Shown: positions 1 to 6,063, numbered from the stretch's first letter. The stretch is 64,000 nucleotides of DNA from Candidatus Nanohalarchaeota archaeon (GCA_017610385.1 JAFCCC010000003.1:1-64000), one strand, 5' to 3'. The notes: generated by a model not told the origin, from the letters alone. Numbers and translations are program-made.

Positions 1-196
1 AAAATGAGCTTTTCAGATAAAAGCTCACGGAAACTTGTTAAGTTTCCTAAATCGGAAATTAATGCATTTCCAATTCAAGCAAAATAAGCCTTTTAGTAAA
101 GGCTTAAGCGAAAAGAAAAAGCTGTTCAATAAGGTTTTAAGCAAAATACACCGAACTAAGAACCGTAACTTACAATAAACTTGCGTTAGAATGAAT
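1..196. repeat. String of short hairpins downstream of pus10
   Basis: Non-coding stretch made of four consecutive inverted repeats: GAGCTTTT/AAAAGCTC (6-13/19-26), GGAAACTT/AAGTTTCC (29-36/40-47), GGAAAT/ATTTCC (54-59/66-71) and AAGCCTTT/AAAGGCTT (86-93/98-105). The stems are joined by AAGCAAAA- and AAGCGAAAAG-like linkers. The same architecture recurs at 26.2, 27.0, 41.6-42.0 and 63.9 kb. It could act as a 3' end or terminator for pus10, or be a dispersed repeat. Confidence 0.6.
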
Positions 197-1435
197 TCAT
201 GGATAGAGAACCTTTAGAACATCTAGATTTTCCCATTCAACTTTTTGATTTAAAACTTCAGAAACATTTGGTTTTGTTCTTCCTTCGTCTCCTGTAATAA
301 ATTCTTTAACGTAAAATCCTGCTTCAGTTTTTAATGTTAACCTTAGTTTGTTATTTGAGAGCTTCTTCCAAGAAATACTTTTCAGTTTTCTTTTTCGTAT
401 TAAGTTCGCTCTTCGTTTTTCCACCCTTATCGGCGTTCTTTGTTTGATTACACCAACTAATTTATCTAGTTTTTTTAATTCGTTTCTAGAAATCTTTTTC
501 TCCAATTTTAAAATTATTCTATAAACTTTATCTGGTTTAGCCTCTTTTAATTTTCGGATTTCGTTTTTATTAGAAAATCTCAAATTAAAAATTTTAACTC
601 GCCCTTTGTTTTTTTTATTAATTTCTTTTTGCAATTTTTTCAAATTAATTTTTCTAATTTCCGGTTCTAAAATTTCCATCACAAAAGGTCTTTTTCCGAA
701 ACACCGCGCATCAACATCTTCTCTTCCGCAACCATGGAATTTCGTGTCTGTTCCTTTAGTAAATTTGAGGAACTTTTTTGCTAAAAGCTCTTGAACGCTT
801 TCTTTATAGAGTCTTCCTTCCCAGTTACATTTAGAACAGCCCCTTCCTTTACAAATTGGACAATATGTTCTAGTTTGAGCAATTCCGCGTTCTAATTTAT
901 TATATTTTCCAAAAATAAAAATCGAATTTATATATAAATTCAAATGCTCTTTTTCCAAATTAATTACTGCATTAATGTGTGGTCGCTTAAAATCAACTCT
1001 TTTTTTAATTAATGTGCTAACTTTTTTCCCAATTAATCTATTTATTTCTGATTTCATCGGTTCTGTTTCTTCAAAACCATATGTTTCCCAAAGCTCCTCC
1101 TCTTTTCTTTTTAATTCTAATGGAATTTTACAACCAATCAAAAATGTTTCAAAATCATATTTTTTTAATCCTATTGAAATAAACTCTGCGAAATACTCTA
1201 TTTTTTCAAAATAATCTCTGCATAGAAAACAATTCTTTTTTACTTCTAAATTTGGAATATTTTCTCTTTTGAATAATTTTTCTTTAATTTTCTTTTTTCC
1301 TTTCAAAGCAGTTCTAATAATTAAACCTCTTTCAAAATTTTCTAAACCGTGGCCTAATTGTGCAAATTGTCGTCCGAGACAATGGTCACAAAGCCCCAAT
1401 TTTAAAAGTGCCTTGGCTTTTTTTGTTAATTCCAT
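197..1435 (-). CDS. pus10: tRNA pseudouridine synthase Pus10
   Basis: Archaeal Pus10 makes pseudouridine 54 and 55 in the T loop of tRNA. The 412-residue length fits the family. The N-terminal part carries zinc-type Cys pairs (CDHC near residue 17, CFLC near 69, CPIC and CSKC near 193-203), followed by the catalytic-domain motif GREDVDARCFGKRPF near residues 237-251 with the presumed catalytic Asp. The stop codon is TGA. The gene stands alone, transcribed leftward, with hairpin repeats after its 3' end. Identification rests on the motif order and full length. Confidence 0.93.
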   Translation of the reverse strand: MELTKKAKALLKLGLCDHCLGRQFAQLGHGLENFERGLIIRTALKGKKKIKEKLFKRENIPNLEVKKNCFLCRDYFEKIEYFAEFISIGLKKYDFETFLIGCKIPLELKRKEEELWETYGFEETEPMKSEINRLIGKKVSTLIKKRVDFKRPHINAVINLEKEHLNLYINSIFIFGKYNKLERGIAQTRTYCPICKGRGCSKCNWEGRLYKESVQELLAKKFLKFTKGTDTKFHGCGREDVDARCFGKRPFVMEILEPEIRKINLKKLQKEINKKNKGRVKIFNLRFSNKNEIRKLKEAKPDKVYRIILKLEKKISRNELKKLDKLVGVIKQRTPIRVEKRRANLIRKRKLKSISWKKLSNNKLRLTLKTEAGFYVKEFITGDEGRTKPNVSEVLNQKVEWENLDVLKVLYP

Positions 1436-1512
1436 TTTAATCTAAATTAAGCGTATATTTCTTGGTAAATTTATTATAATAGTCAATTGTATTTTATGGT
1501 TCGTTTGTAGTT

Positions 1513-2328
1513 TTATAAATCATCTAAAGGACTTTGAATATTTTTTAATTTGCTGTTTGCAACATGAGTATAAATTTGGGTTGTTTGTAATCTTGAATGA
1601 CCCAACAAAGTTTGTATATATCTTATGTTTATTCCTTTTTCCAATAAATGGGTTGCGAAACTGTGTCTTAATGTGTGACAACTTACCTTCTTTTTAATGT
1701 TTGCTTTTTTTGCAGCATATTCAAATATTTTTTGAACAGCTTTTATAGAATATTTGTTATTTCTTCCTAAAAATAAATATTTTTGATGCTGTTCAAGCGC
1801 AATATAATTTCTAAGGTCTGGTTTTAGTTTTTCCGGAAGCATAACATACCTTTGTTTATTTCCCTTTCCTAATATTTTTACTACATTTCTTTCAAAATCT
1901 ATATTATTTACTTCTAGATTTACAAGTTCTGAAACCCTTAAACCCAAACCATAGAGACATTTTAATACTAATTTGTGTTTCGTGTTATTTGCAGAATTTA
2001 TTATCTTTTTTACTTCTTCTTTTGAAAGTACGGTTGGAAGTTTATTTTCCCGTTTTGGTCGTTTTATATTTTTACAAATATCTTTTTTTAAGACGTTCCC
2101 GAAAAAGAATTTTAGTGAACTTATGGCCAAATTTGCAGTGATATTGGTATAATGTTTTTTTATAATTAAATACCGAAGATATTTTTTAATATCTCTTTCT
2201 TGAATTTGTGGTATTTCTTTTTTGATAAATTTTAAGAAATCTTTTACAAAATAACTATAAGATTTTTTTGTTTTTTTGCTAAGGCCTCTACAATCCAATT
2301 CGAGTTCCAGTTTCTCAAGTTCGTCCAT
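1513..2328 (-). CDS. Tyrosine recombinase (XerA/IntI-like integrase of the cassette array)
   Basis: Site-specific tyrosine recombinase of 271 residues. An N-terminal SAM-like core-binding domain is followed by the catalytic domain with the full R-K-H-R-H-Y set: R131 (GLRVSEL), K155 (GKGNKQR), H218 and R221 (HTLRHSFATHL), H244 (GHSRLQTTQ), Y253 (IYTHV). It ends in SPLDDL, a C-terminal signature also common in integron integrases. The roughly 30-residue IntI-specific insertion before the HxxR box is not visible: only a short linker joins the LPEKLKPDLRNYI strand to the next helix. I chose the ATG at 2328 over the upstream ATG at 2367 because the TATA box lies at 2347-2358. It is divergent from the cassette array, the classical intI geometry. 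It could instead be the chromosomal XerA. Confidence 0.88.
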   Translation of the reverse strand: MDELEKLELELDCRGLSKKTKKSYSYFVKDFLKFIKKEIPQIQERDIKKYLRYLIIKKHYTNITANLAISSLKFFFGNVLKKDICKNIKRPKRENKLPTVLSKEEVKKIINSANNTKHKLVLKCLYGLGLRVSELVNLEVNNIDFERNVVKILGKGNKQRYVMLPEKLKPDLRNYIALEQHQKYLFLGRNNKYSIKAVQKIFEYAAKKANIKKKVSCHTLRHSFATHLLEKGINIRYIQTLLGHSRLQTTQIYTHVANSKLKNIQSPLDDL

Positions 2329-2346
2329 ACATACATTTTTAATTGA

Positions 2347-2358
2347 TTTATATATAAA
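2347..2358 (-). promoter_or_regulatory. TATA box of the integrase gene
   Basis: The sequence TTTATATATAAA is centred about 24 nt upstream of the ATG at 2328. That spacing predicts a leaderless mRNA and argues against the longer ORF starting at 2367, which would place the TATA box inside the coding region. Confidence 0.6.
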
Positions 2359-2370
2359 AATGTGCATATA

Positions 2371-2400
2371 AGTTGTTATGTCTAATTTTCTCGGGTGCCT
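2371..2400. other. attI-like site between integrase and first cassette
   Basis: GTTATGT at 2375-2381 resembles the G^TTRRRY core at which integron cassettes join. It is followed directly by TTTTCTCGGGTGCC (2386-2399), which is the exact reverse complement of the bases that begin the first cassette's attC (3088-3101). Position between the recombinase promoter and cassette 1 fits an attI site. The precise limits cannot be seen. Confidence 0.55.
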
Positions 2401-3044
2401 TATAGCTTTTCCATAAAGAAATAGTTCCCAATATGTTCTTTTTTGCCTGCAGTCATGGTAATCAATTTGGCTTCAATTATACGAAAATGCGACTCAAATA
2501 ATTGTTTCATTTCTTCAAATGAAGAATAATATAATTTTGTTCCAGCAGGCATTTTTGCACCTTCAGGAATTATTCTTAAATCTTTACCTTTCGCTCCGAA
2601 ATCAGGATTTTGATTATTGAAACAAATTGATAGATATTTTCCTTTTTCATTCAAAATCCTTTTAATATTCTCTAAATATTTGTTTCTTTGCTCAGGTGGT
2701 ATGTGGTGCAAAATTGCCCATTCCAATACAAAATCAAATTTATTATTTATTTCATCTAAATCAGCAACATCAAGAGACATAAATTTGATTTTTACATTAT
2801 GTTTCGCCGCATTTCCTTTTGCTAGTTTTATTGCATTTTCTGAGATGTCTATCCCTGTTACATCAAAACCTTTTGAAGCCAAATAAATAGCATAGAATCC
2901 TTCGCCACATCCAACATCGAGAACTTTACATGGTTTAATTTTTTCACTCTCAATTAGTTTTACTAATTCTTTTGGTGGCTCGGATTCTGTCCAGACTGCT
3001 CCTTCTTCATATATTTCTTCAAACATTTCTTTATCATTACTCAT
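2400..3044 (-). CDS. Class I SAM-dependent methyltransferase (cassette 1)
   Basis: A 214-residue Rossmann-fold methyltransferase. The SAM-binding motif I VLDVGCGEGFYAIYLA lies at residues 41-56, the acidic motif II GIDIS near 65, and a post-II segment FDFVLEWAILHHI near 104-116. The HH after the strand IV region is typical of small-molecule methyltransferases of the Tam/UbiG/tehB type. The substrate cannot be read from sequence. The gene is encoded opposite to the direction of the array, with its own TATA box about 27 nt upstream. Its stop codon abuts the cassette-start inverted repeat, so the cassette is almost nothing but gene plus recombination site. Confidence 0.87.
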   Translation of the reverse strand: MSNDKEMFEEIYEEGAVWTESEPPKELVKLIESEKIKPCKVLDVGCGEGFYAIYLASKGFDVTGIDISENAIKLAKGNAAKHNVKIKFMSLDVADLDEINNKFDFVLEWAILHHIPPEQRNKYLENIKRILNEKGKYLSICFNNQNPDFGAKGKDLRIIPEGAKMPAGTKLYYSSFEEMKQLFESHFRIIEAKLITMTAGKKEHIGNYFFMEKL

Positions 3045-3065
3045 AATTTAGTTAATTGTTCCATA

Positions 3066-3076
3066 TTATATAAAAT
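3066..3076 (-). promoter_or_regulatory. TATA box of cassette 1 gene
   Basis: On the minus strand TTTTATATAAT lies 22-32 nt upstream of the ATG at 3044, inside the cassette. It suggests leaderless transcription that does not depend on an external integron promoter. Confidence 0.55.
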
Positions 3077-3087
3077 TAGTGATTGAC

Positions 3088-3177
3088 GGCACCCGAGAAA
3101 ACTCTGCGGTTTTTTGCTACGCAAAAAATCCCCAAATTCTGACTTCGTCAGAACTTCAGATAATCGCGATGTTAGTT
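3088..3177. other. attC-like site 1
   Basis: About 90 bp. It starts with GGCACCCGAGAAAA (3088-3101), complementary to the start of its own cassette (2386-2399). Inner hairpins are TTTTTTGC/GCAAAAAA (3110-3128) and TTCTGAC/GTCAGAA (3137-3153), then ATAATCGCGATG and the core GTTAGTT (3171-3177). The part AAAACTCT..TTTTTTGCT.CGCAAAAA is shared with site 2. Confidence 0.65.
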
Positions 3178-3192
3178 GTAATTTTTGGGCAA

Positions 3193-3555
3193 TCAAATAT
3201 AGACTTCGATTTTTTGTTTAGAATATTCTTTCTTCAAAAAATCTAGTTTATCTTTATCTAGAACTTTTTTCCTTTTCATATCAAATAGCAATATGTTTAT
3301 AAAATCGTCAAGAAACGGTTCGGCAAATGCTATCTGAAATTGTTCACTATTTTCCAAAATTAATTCTTTTATAATATCAATAAAATTTTTTGGTTGTTCA
3401 ACCAGATGAACAATTTCAGGCAAAGCTCCTAATATTTGCTTTTCAAGCTCATCCATTAACTTTTTATCCGCATTTGCCATATCAATACGTTCTTGCAGTG
3501 TTGATCGCTCTACATATAGACCTACAACCTTCTTGACGATTTCTTTTGAACCCAT
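3193..3555 (-). CDS. Uncharacterised 120-residue protein (cassette 2)
   Basis: I do not recognise a family. The predicted protein is mostly alpha-helical and charged, without membrane segments or signal peptide; residues 20-45 contain a run with heptad-like spacing. A toxin-immunity, regulatory or structural role cannot be distinguished. The TGA stop codon lies inside the cassette-start inverted repeat (3182-3194), which shows how tight the cassette is. A TATA box 25-32 nt upstream of the ATG suggests an independent leaderless transcript. It is likely real because it fills the cassette exactly. Confidence 0.7.
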   Translation of the reverse strand: MGSKEIVKKVVGLYVERSTLQERIDMANADKKLMDELEKQILGALPEIVHLVEQPKNFIDIIKELILENSEQFQIAFAEPFLDDFINILLFDMKRKKVLDKDKLDFLKKEYSKQKIEVYI

Positions 3556-3579
3556 ATTATAATGTTAATTTTAAAGTTC

Positions 3580-3587
3580 TTATATAT
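3580..3587 (-). promoter_or_regulatory. TATA box of cassette 2 gene
   Basis: GATATATAAGAAC on the minus strand is centred about 28 nt upstream of the ATG at 3555, between the start codon and the end-repeat of the cassette. Confidence 0.55.
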
Positions 3588-3592
3588 CTGTC

Positions 3593-3797
3593 GATTGCCC
3601 AAAAACTCTTCGGGATTTTTTGCTTCGCAAAAATCGTTGCACTATCCCTCGGTCTTTTCTATGAAAAGACGCAACTAACAGGAATTTAACGGTTCCGAAA
3701 CCTTGCAGGTTTCTACACCCAAATTTGATTTTCCAGCTCTGTTCCGCCTTCGGCTCCACGAGGGAAAATCAAACTTCGCTTAATCCTGATGTTATAC
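3593..3797. other. attC-like site 2 (long form)
   Basis: The left part GATTGCCCAAAAA (3593-3605) is complementary to the start of cassette 2 (3182-3194). The core site runs from CAACTAAC (3672-3679), the inverse core R'', to GTTATAC (3791-3797), the R' core. CAACTAAC is the exact complement of GTTAGTTG at 3171-3178, the first bases of this same cassette, as expected if both come from one circular cassette. Inner pairing TAACAGGA...TTTAA with TTAATCCTG..GTTA resembles the paired R and L boxes with extrahelical bases. Confidence 0.7.
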
Positions 3798-3820
3798 GAC
3801 ATTCGCTCGCAGGCACAAAA

Positions 3821-3830
3821 TTATTAAATG
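3821..3830 (+). promoter_or_regulatory. TATA box of cassette 3 gene
   Basis: TTATTAAATG lies 21-30 nt before the ATG at 3851, right after the cassette-start repeat GCAGGCAC (3809-3816). Confidence 0.5.
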
Positions 3831-3850
3831 ATTTAAGTTAACTAATTTTT

Positions 3851-4369
3851 ATGGATGATAAAACTAGAAAAAAGATTGAAGAATATGCAAAATCAATGAG
3901 ATGGACACCTAAAGATTTTTATTGGAAACATGCATTTATGGTTAGAGAATTCGCTCTAATGATTCAAAAAAGAGTCGGCGGAGATAAAGATATTGTTGAA
4001 GTTTCAGCACTTTTACATGATATTGGAAAATCAAAATTGCTCGGTCCTAAACACGAGGAAATTAGCGCAAAATTAGCAAAGGAATTTCTTGAACAAGTAG
4101 GATTTGATATAAATAAAATCAAGAAAATTGTCGAGTGTATAGAGTATAAAAATTTTAAGTCTATTGAAGCAAGAATTTTGCGCTCCGCCGACTCTATGAG
4201 TCTACTCAGGGACAAGGAAGGTCAAAATTGGTATTTTAAGACTATCTTAAAGAATAATAATGAGCGAATTCTCAAAGAGCTAAAAAAATCTTATTCTGAA
4301 ATTGAGTTTGATTTTGCAAAGAAGTTTGTTGAAGAAAATTACAAAAAATTAGTTAAAAAATATGAATAG
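3851..4369 (+). CDS. HD-domain phosphohydrolase (cassette 3)
   Basis: A 172-residue metal-dependent HD-family protein. The signature is complete: H27 (WKHAFMVRE), H56-D57 (ALLHDIGKSK) and D114 (RSADSMSLL). Proteins of this size hydrolyse phosphate esters, often nucleotides or (p)ppGpp-like compounds; the substrate here is unknown. The gene reads rightward, in the direction expected from the integrase end. It has its own TATA box. The end repeat GTGCCTGC (4371-4378) begins one base after the stop codon. Confidence 0.88.
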   Translation: MDDKTRKKIEEYAKSMRWTPKDFYWKHAFMVREFALMIQKRVGGDKDIVEVSALLHDIGKSKLLGPKHEEISAKLAKEFLEQVGFDINKIKKIVECIEYKNFKSIEARILRSADSMSLLRDKEGQNWYFKTILKNNNERILKELKKSYSEIEFDFAKKFVEENYKKLVKKYE

Positions 4370-4370
4370 A

Positions 4371-4440
4371 GTGCCTGCTCGCGGACGCTGCGCTTAAAAT
4401 TCTTTCTGAATTTTACACTCGTATATCCCTAACGTTAGAC
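4371..4440. other. attC-like site 3
   Basis: About 70 bp from GTGCCTGC (4371-4378), complementary to GCAGGCAC at the start of its cassette (3809-3816), through the hairpin TAAAATTC/GAATTTTA to the core CTAACGTTAGAC with GTTAGAC at 4434-4440. GTTAGAC fits the GTTRRRY consensus fully. Confidence 0.6.
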
Positions 4441-4473
4441 GTAATCGTAAGAGATGCCTACAAGAAAGAAAGA

Positions 4474-4481
4474 TTTATTAA
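4474..4481 (+). promoter_or_regulatory. TATA box of cassette 4 gene
   Basis: TTTATTAA, preceded by the purine-rich GAAAGAAAGA that could serve as a BRE, is centred 26 nt before the ATG at 4503. Confidence 0.55.
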
Positions 4482-4502
4482 TGCCCCAATTTTACTAAAT
4501 TT

Positions 4503-4985
4503 ATGGAGAAAAAAACACTTTTAGATTTTATAGCAAGGGCACACAGACATACTTATGCCGCACCAAAAGAAGTCAGAAAACAACATAGGTGTGAGGTGCC
4601 CATTCAAGAAGGTCATAAAGATTATGAATTTGTAGAAGGAGATTTAAGATATCACGATTCCTATGCAGGAAGCCAGTGGGCACCTGGAAGAGAAGTTGTT
4701 TTCTTTCAAGGAAATCCTATTTGGTGTATGGCATATCAAGGACAGCATAATTCAAAATATAATGACGCTTTTTTCCACGAACAAGCATTTCCATTTTTGA
4801 AAAAAGCTTTAATGAATTTTGATGACAGCATGCCTTTTAGAGGTCCTAAAGAATTCTCAGATGGTGCTTTCAAATATACTTTTGAAATGGAAGGAAATTA
4901 TGATTATTTCAAAGGGCAAGAGAGAATTCTTTACAAAGGAGAAAGTGTTTTTTTCCAAGATGTTATGGGTTCATTAATAACATAG
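4503..4985 (+). CDS. DUF5680-like protein (cassette 4)
   Basis: A 160-residue soluble protein. The segment from 46 to 90 (FVEGDLRYHDSYAGSQ, GREVVFFQGNPIWCMAYQG) matches my memory of the DUF5680 family, small proteins of unknown function common on mobile elements in bacteria and archaea. No catalytic motif can be named. The gene is bounded by the 12-nt inverted repeat TCGTAAGAGATG (4445-4456) and CATCTCTTACGA (4991-5002), which defines the cassette. A TATA box lies 26 nt upstream. Confidence 0.72.
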   Translation: MEKKTLLDFIARAHRHTYAAPKEVRKQHRCEVPIQEGHKDYEFVEGDLRYHDSYAGSQWAPGREVVFFQGNPIWCMAYQGQHNSKYNDAFFHEQAFPFLKKALMNFDDSMPFRGPKEFSDGAFKYTFEMEGNYDYFKGQERILYKGESVFFQDVMGSLIT

Positions 4986-4989
4986 AACG

Positions 4990-5160
4990 ACATCTCTTAC
5001 GACTTCTTCGGAGTTTTTTCAAAACTCCTCGACCACGCCTTGCAGGCTCTCCTTCGGATCGGGGGCAATTAACAGCAATTAAGAGGAAAATCCCTTGCAG
5101 GAATTTTCCCAAATTTGCTCCACTCCGTTACGCAAACTTCTTATAATCATGATGTTATAC
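4990..5160. other. attC-like site 4 (long form)
   Basis: It begins with CATCTCTTACGA, complementary to the cassette start, then hairpins such as GGAGTTTT/AAAACTCC. The distal part from CAATTAAC (5066-5073) to GTTATAC (5154-5160) resembles site 2: both contain CCTTGCAGG, CCCAAATTTG and AAACTTC..TAATC.TGATGTTATACGA in the same order. The R'' CAATTAAC does not match the start of cassette 4 (GTTAGACG), so a second, gene-less cassette may be fused here. Confidence 0.62.
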
Positions 5161-5186
5161 GATATTTGTAATTGTGCATAGCAAAT

Positions 5187-5196
5187 TTTATAAAAT
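5187..5196 (+). promoter_or_regulatory. TATA box of cassette 5 gene
   Basis: TTTTATAAAA is centred about 26 nt before the GTG at 5217. This is the spacing seen in the other cassettes and supports GTG as the true start. Confidence 0.55.
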
Positions 5197-5216
5197 TAAT
5201 AAATAACTATATTTTT

Positions 5217-5477
5217 GTGAGACATGAAAAAAAAGTTTGGCCAGAATATTTTCAAAAAATCCTTGATGATAAAAAAACTTATGAGCTTCGTCTTGCTGAT
5301 TGGGAATGCAACGAAGGAGATATTTTAGTTTTGCGGGAATGGAATCCGGAAACTAAAGAATACACTGGAAGAGAAATTGAAAAGAAAGTTACTTATGTTG
5401 GCAAAACTAAAAATTTTACATTCTGGCCAAAAGAAGATGTTGAAAAATATGGTTATCAAATCATAGCTTTCAAGTAG
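5217..5477 (+). CDS. DUF3850/ASCH-like small protein (cassette 5)
   Basis: An 87-residue protein with the pattern of DUF3850 proteins, a PUA/ASCH-fold family thought to bind RNA: N-terminal RHEKKVWPEYFQKIL, then KKTYELRLADWECNEGD, then LVLREWNP and a C-terminal strand. I set the start at GTG 5217, because the family starts at this point, and an ATG at 5172 would place the TATA box inside the gene and add a cassette-repeat-encoded N-terminus. The end repeat GCACATTACAAA (5482-5493) follows the stop codon by four bases. Confidence 0.78.
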   Translation: MRHEKKVWPEYFQKILDDKKTYELRLADWECNEGDILVLREWNPETKEYTGREIEKKVTYVGKTKNFTFWPKEDVEKYGYQIIAFK

Positions 5478-5481
5478 AACG

Positions 5482-5545
5482 GCACATTACAAACGCTAAA
5501 GAGGACGCTACGCTCCAGAAACTTCTCATAAGCCTGGTGTTATAC
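5482..5545. other. attC-like site 5 (short form)
   Basis: GCACATTACAAA (5482-5493) is complementary, with one bulge, to TTTGTAATTGTGC (5165-5177) at the start of cassette 5. Then come ACGCTAAAGAGG, CGCTCCAGAAACTTCTC (5511-5527), and ATAAGCCTGGTGTTATAC with the core at 5539-5545. AACGCTAAAGAG and CTTCTCATAAGC form the imperfect arms next to AAC and GTT. Confidence 0.65.
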
Positions 5546-5566
5546 GCAATTTTTCGATGGGCGGAT

Positions 5567-5896
5567 CTAGTGTGGGAACAAAATCTCTGCAAGAATCCCT
5601 AGTAAAACAAAAAAACCTAAGATTGTAGATATAAATATCAAAACAGAATAATCTTTCTTTTTTGTAATGCCAATAATACCGCAAAAAAAAGCAGCAATAC
5701 CAGAAAAGAACCCGACTAACATCGGCAAGGCTATTCCAGGTCTAACTAGAATATCCTGTGGTATTGTTCTCCCAGCTGGAATAGATTCATAAAGATCTAC
5801 AAAGGATATGCCGATATAAATAAATATTGGCGTAAAAACAAGTAATGCAAATGATAATTTACCTAAATTACTCTTTGGTATAAACTTTATTTTCAT
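5567..5896 (-). CDS. Small three-span membrane protein (cassette 6)
   Basis: A 109-residue hydrophobic protein with three predicted transmembrane segments near residues 14-33, 51-74 and 82-106. No family is recognised. It reads leftward, with an AT-rich TATA-like element CTTAATAATATG on the minus strand 25-37 nt upstream of the ATG. The cassette is bounded by TTTTTCGATGGGCG (5550-5563) and CGTCCATCGAAAAA (5964-5977), a 13/14 inverted repeat. Confidence 0.7.
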   Translation of the reverse strand: MKIKFIPKSNLGKLSFALLVFTPIFIYIGISFVDLYESIPAGRTIPQDILVRPGIALPMLVGFFSGIAAFFCGIIGITKKKDYSVLIFISTILGFFVLLGILAEILFPH

Positions 5897-5920
5897 ATTC
5901 TAATAAGAAATATTAATGAG

Positions 5921-5933
5921 ACATATTATTAAG
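5921..5933 (-). promoter_or_regulatory. TATA-like element of cassette 6 gene
   Basis: CTTAATAATATG on the minus strand lies about 25-37 nt upstream of the ATG at 5896, the same placement as in the other cassettes though less canonical. Confidence 0.4.
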
Positions 5934-5960
5934 TAAATAACTGTTTGTTTTGATACTATC

Positions 5961-6006
5961 CCTCGTCCATCGAAAAACTTCTTCCGCTTCGCTCCAGAAA
6001 CTTCTC
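5961..6006. other. Degenerate attC at the distal end of the array
   Basis: It has the cassette 6 end repeat (5964-5977) and shares the 17-nt CGCTCCAGAAACTTCTC with site 5 (5990-6006 versus 5511-5527). After that the sequence diverges and no GTTATAC-like core follows, so the last site looks truncated or decayed and the array ends here. Confidence 0.55.
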
Positions 6007-6063
6007 TTCCAGATTTATTCATTTACCCTTTTAGATTTAATCAAACAAAGTAATAGTATACTT

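Larger units (their letters stand above)
2375..6006. mobile_element. Integron-like array of six one-gene cassettes
   Basis: Six ORFs in mixed orientation (2400-3044 -, 3193-3555 -, 3851-4369 +, 4503-4985 +, 5217-5477 +, 5567-5896 -) are separated by palindromic sites ending in GTTAGTT (3171), GTTATAC (3791), GTTAGAC (4434), GTTATAC (5154) and GTTATAC (5539). The bases right after each core are complementary to the bases right after the gene of the same cassette: 14/14 nt for cassette 1, 13/13 for cassette 2, 8/8 for 3, 12/12 for 4, about 12/13 for 5 and 13/14 for 6. This is what integron cassettes show, because the two ends meet in the circular form. Integrons have been reported in archaeal genomes. 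The use of a non-IntI recombinase would be unusual. Confidence 0.8.

Noticed and set aside
2328-2367. Longer N-terminus of the integrase from the ATG at 2367.
   Set aside because: It would be encoded by the TATA region, and the first 13 residues look unlike the core-binding domain.
3088-5160. CRISPR array or transposon terminal repeats as explanation for the palindromes at 3-5 kb.
   Set aside because: Spacing is set by genes, the repeats are palindromes with cassette-specific arms, there is no Cas gene or transposase, and no target-site duplications are seen.
5172-5216. ATG start at 5172 for the DUF3850-like gene.
   Set aside because: The TATA box at 5187-5196 and the family start favour the GTG at 5217.
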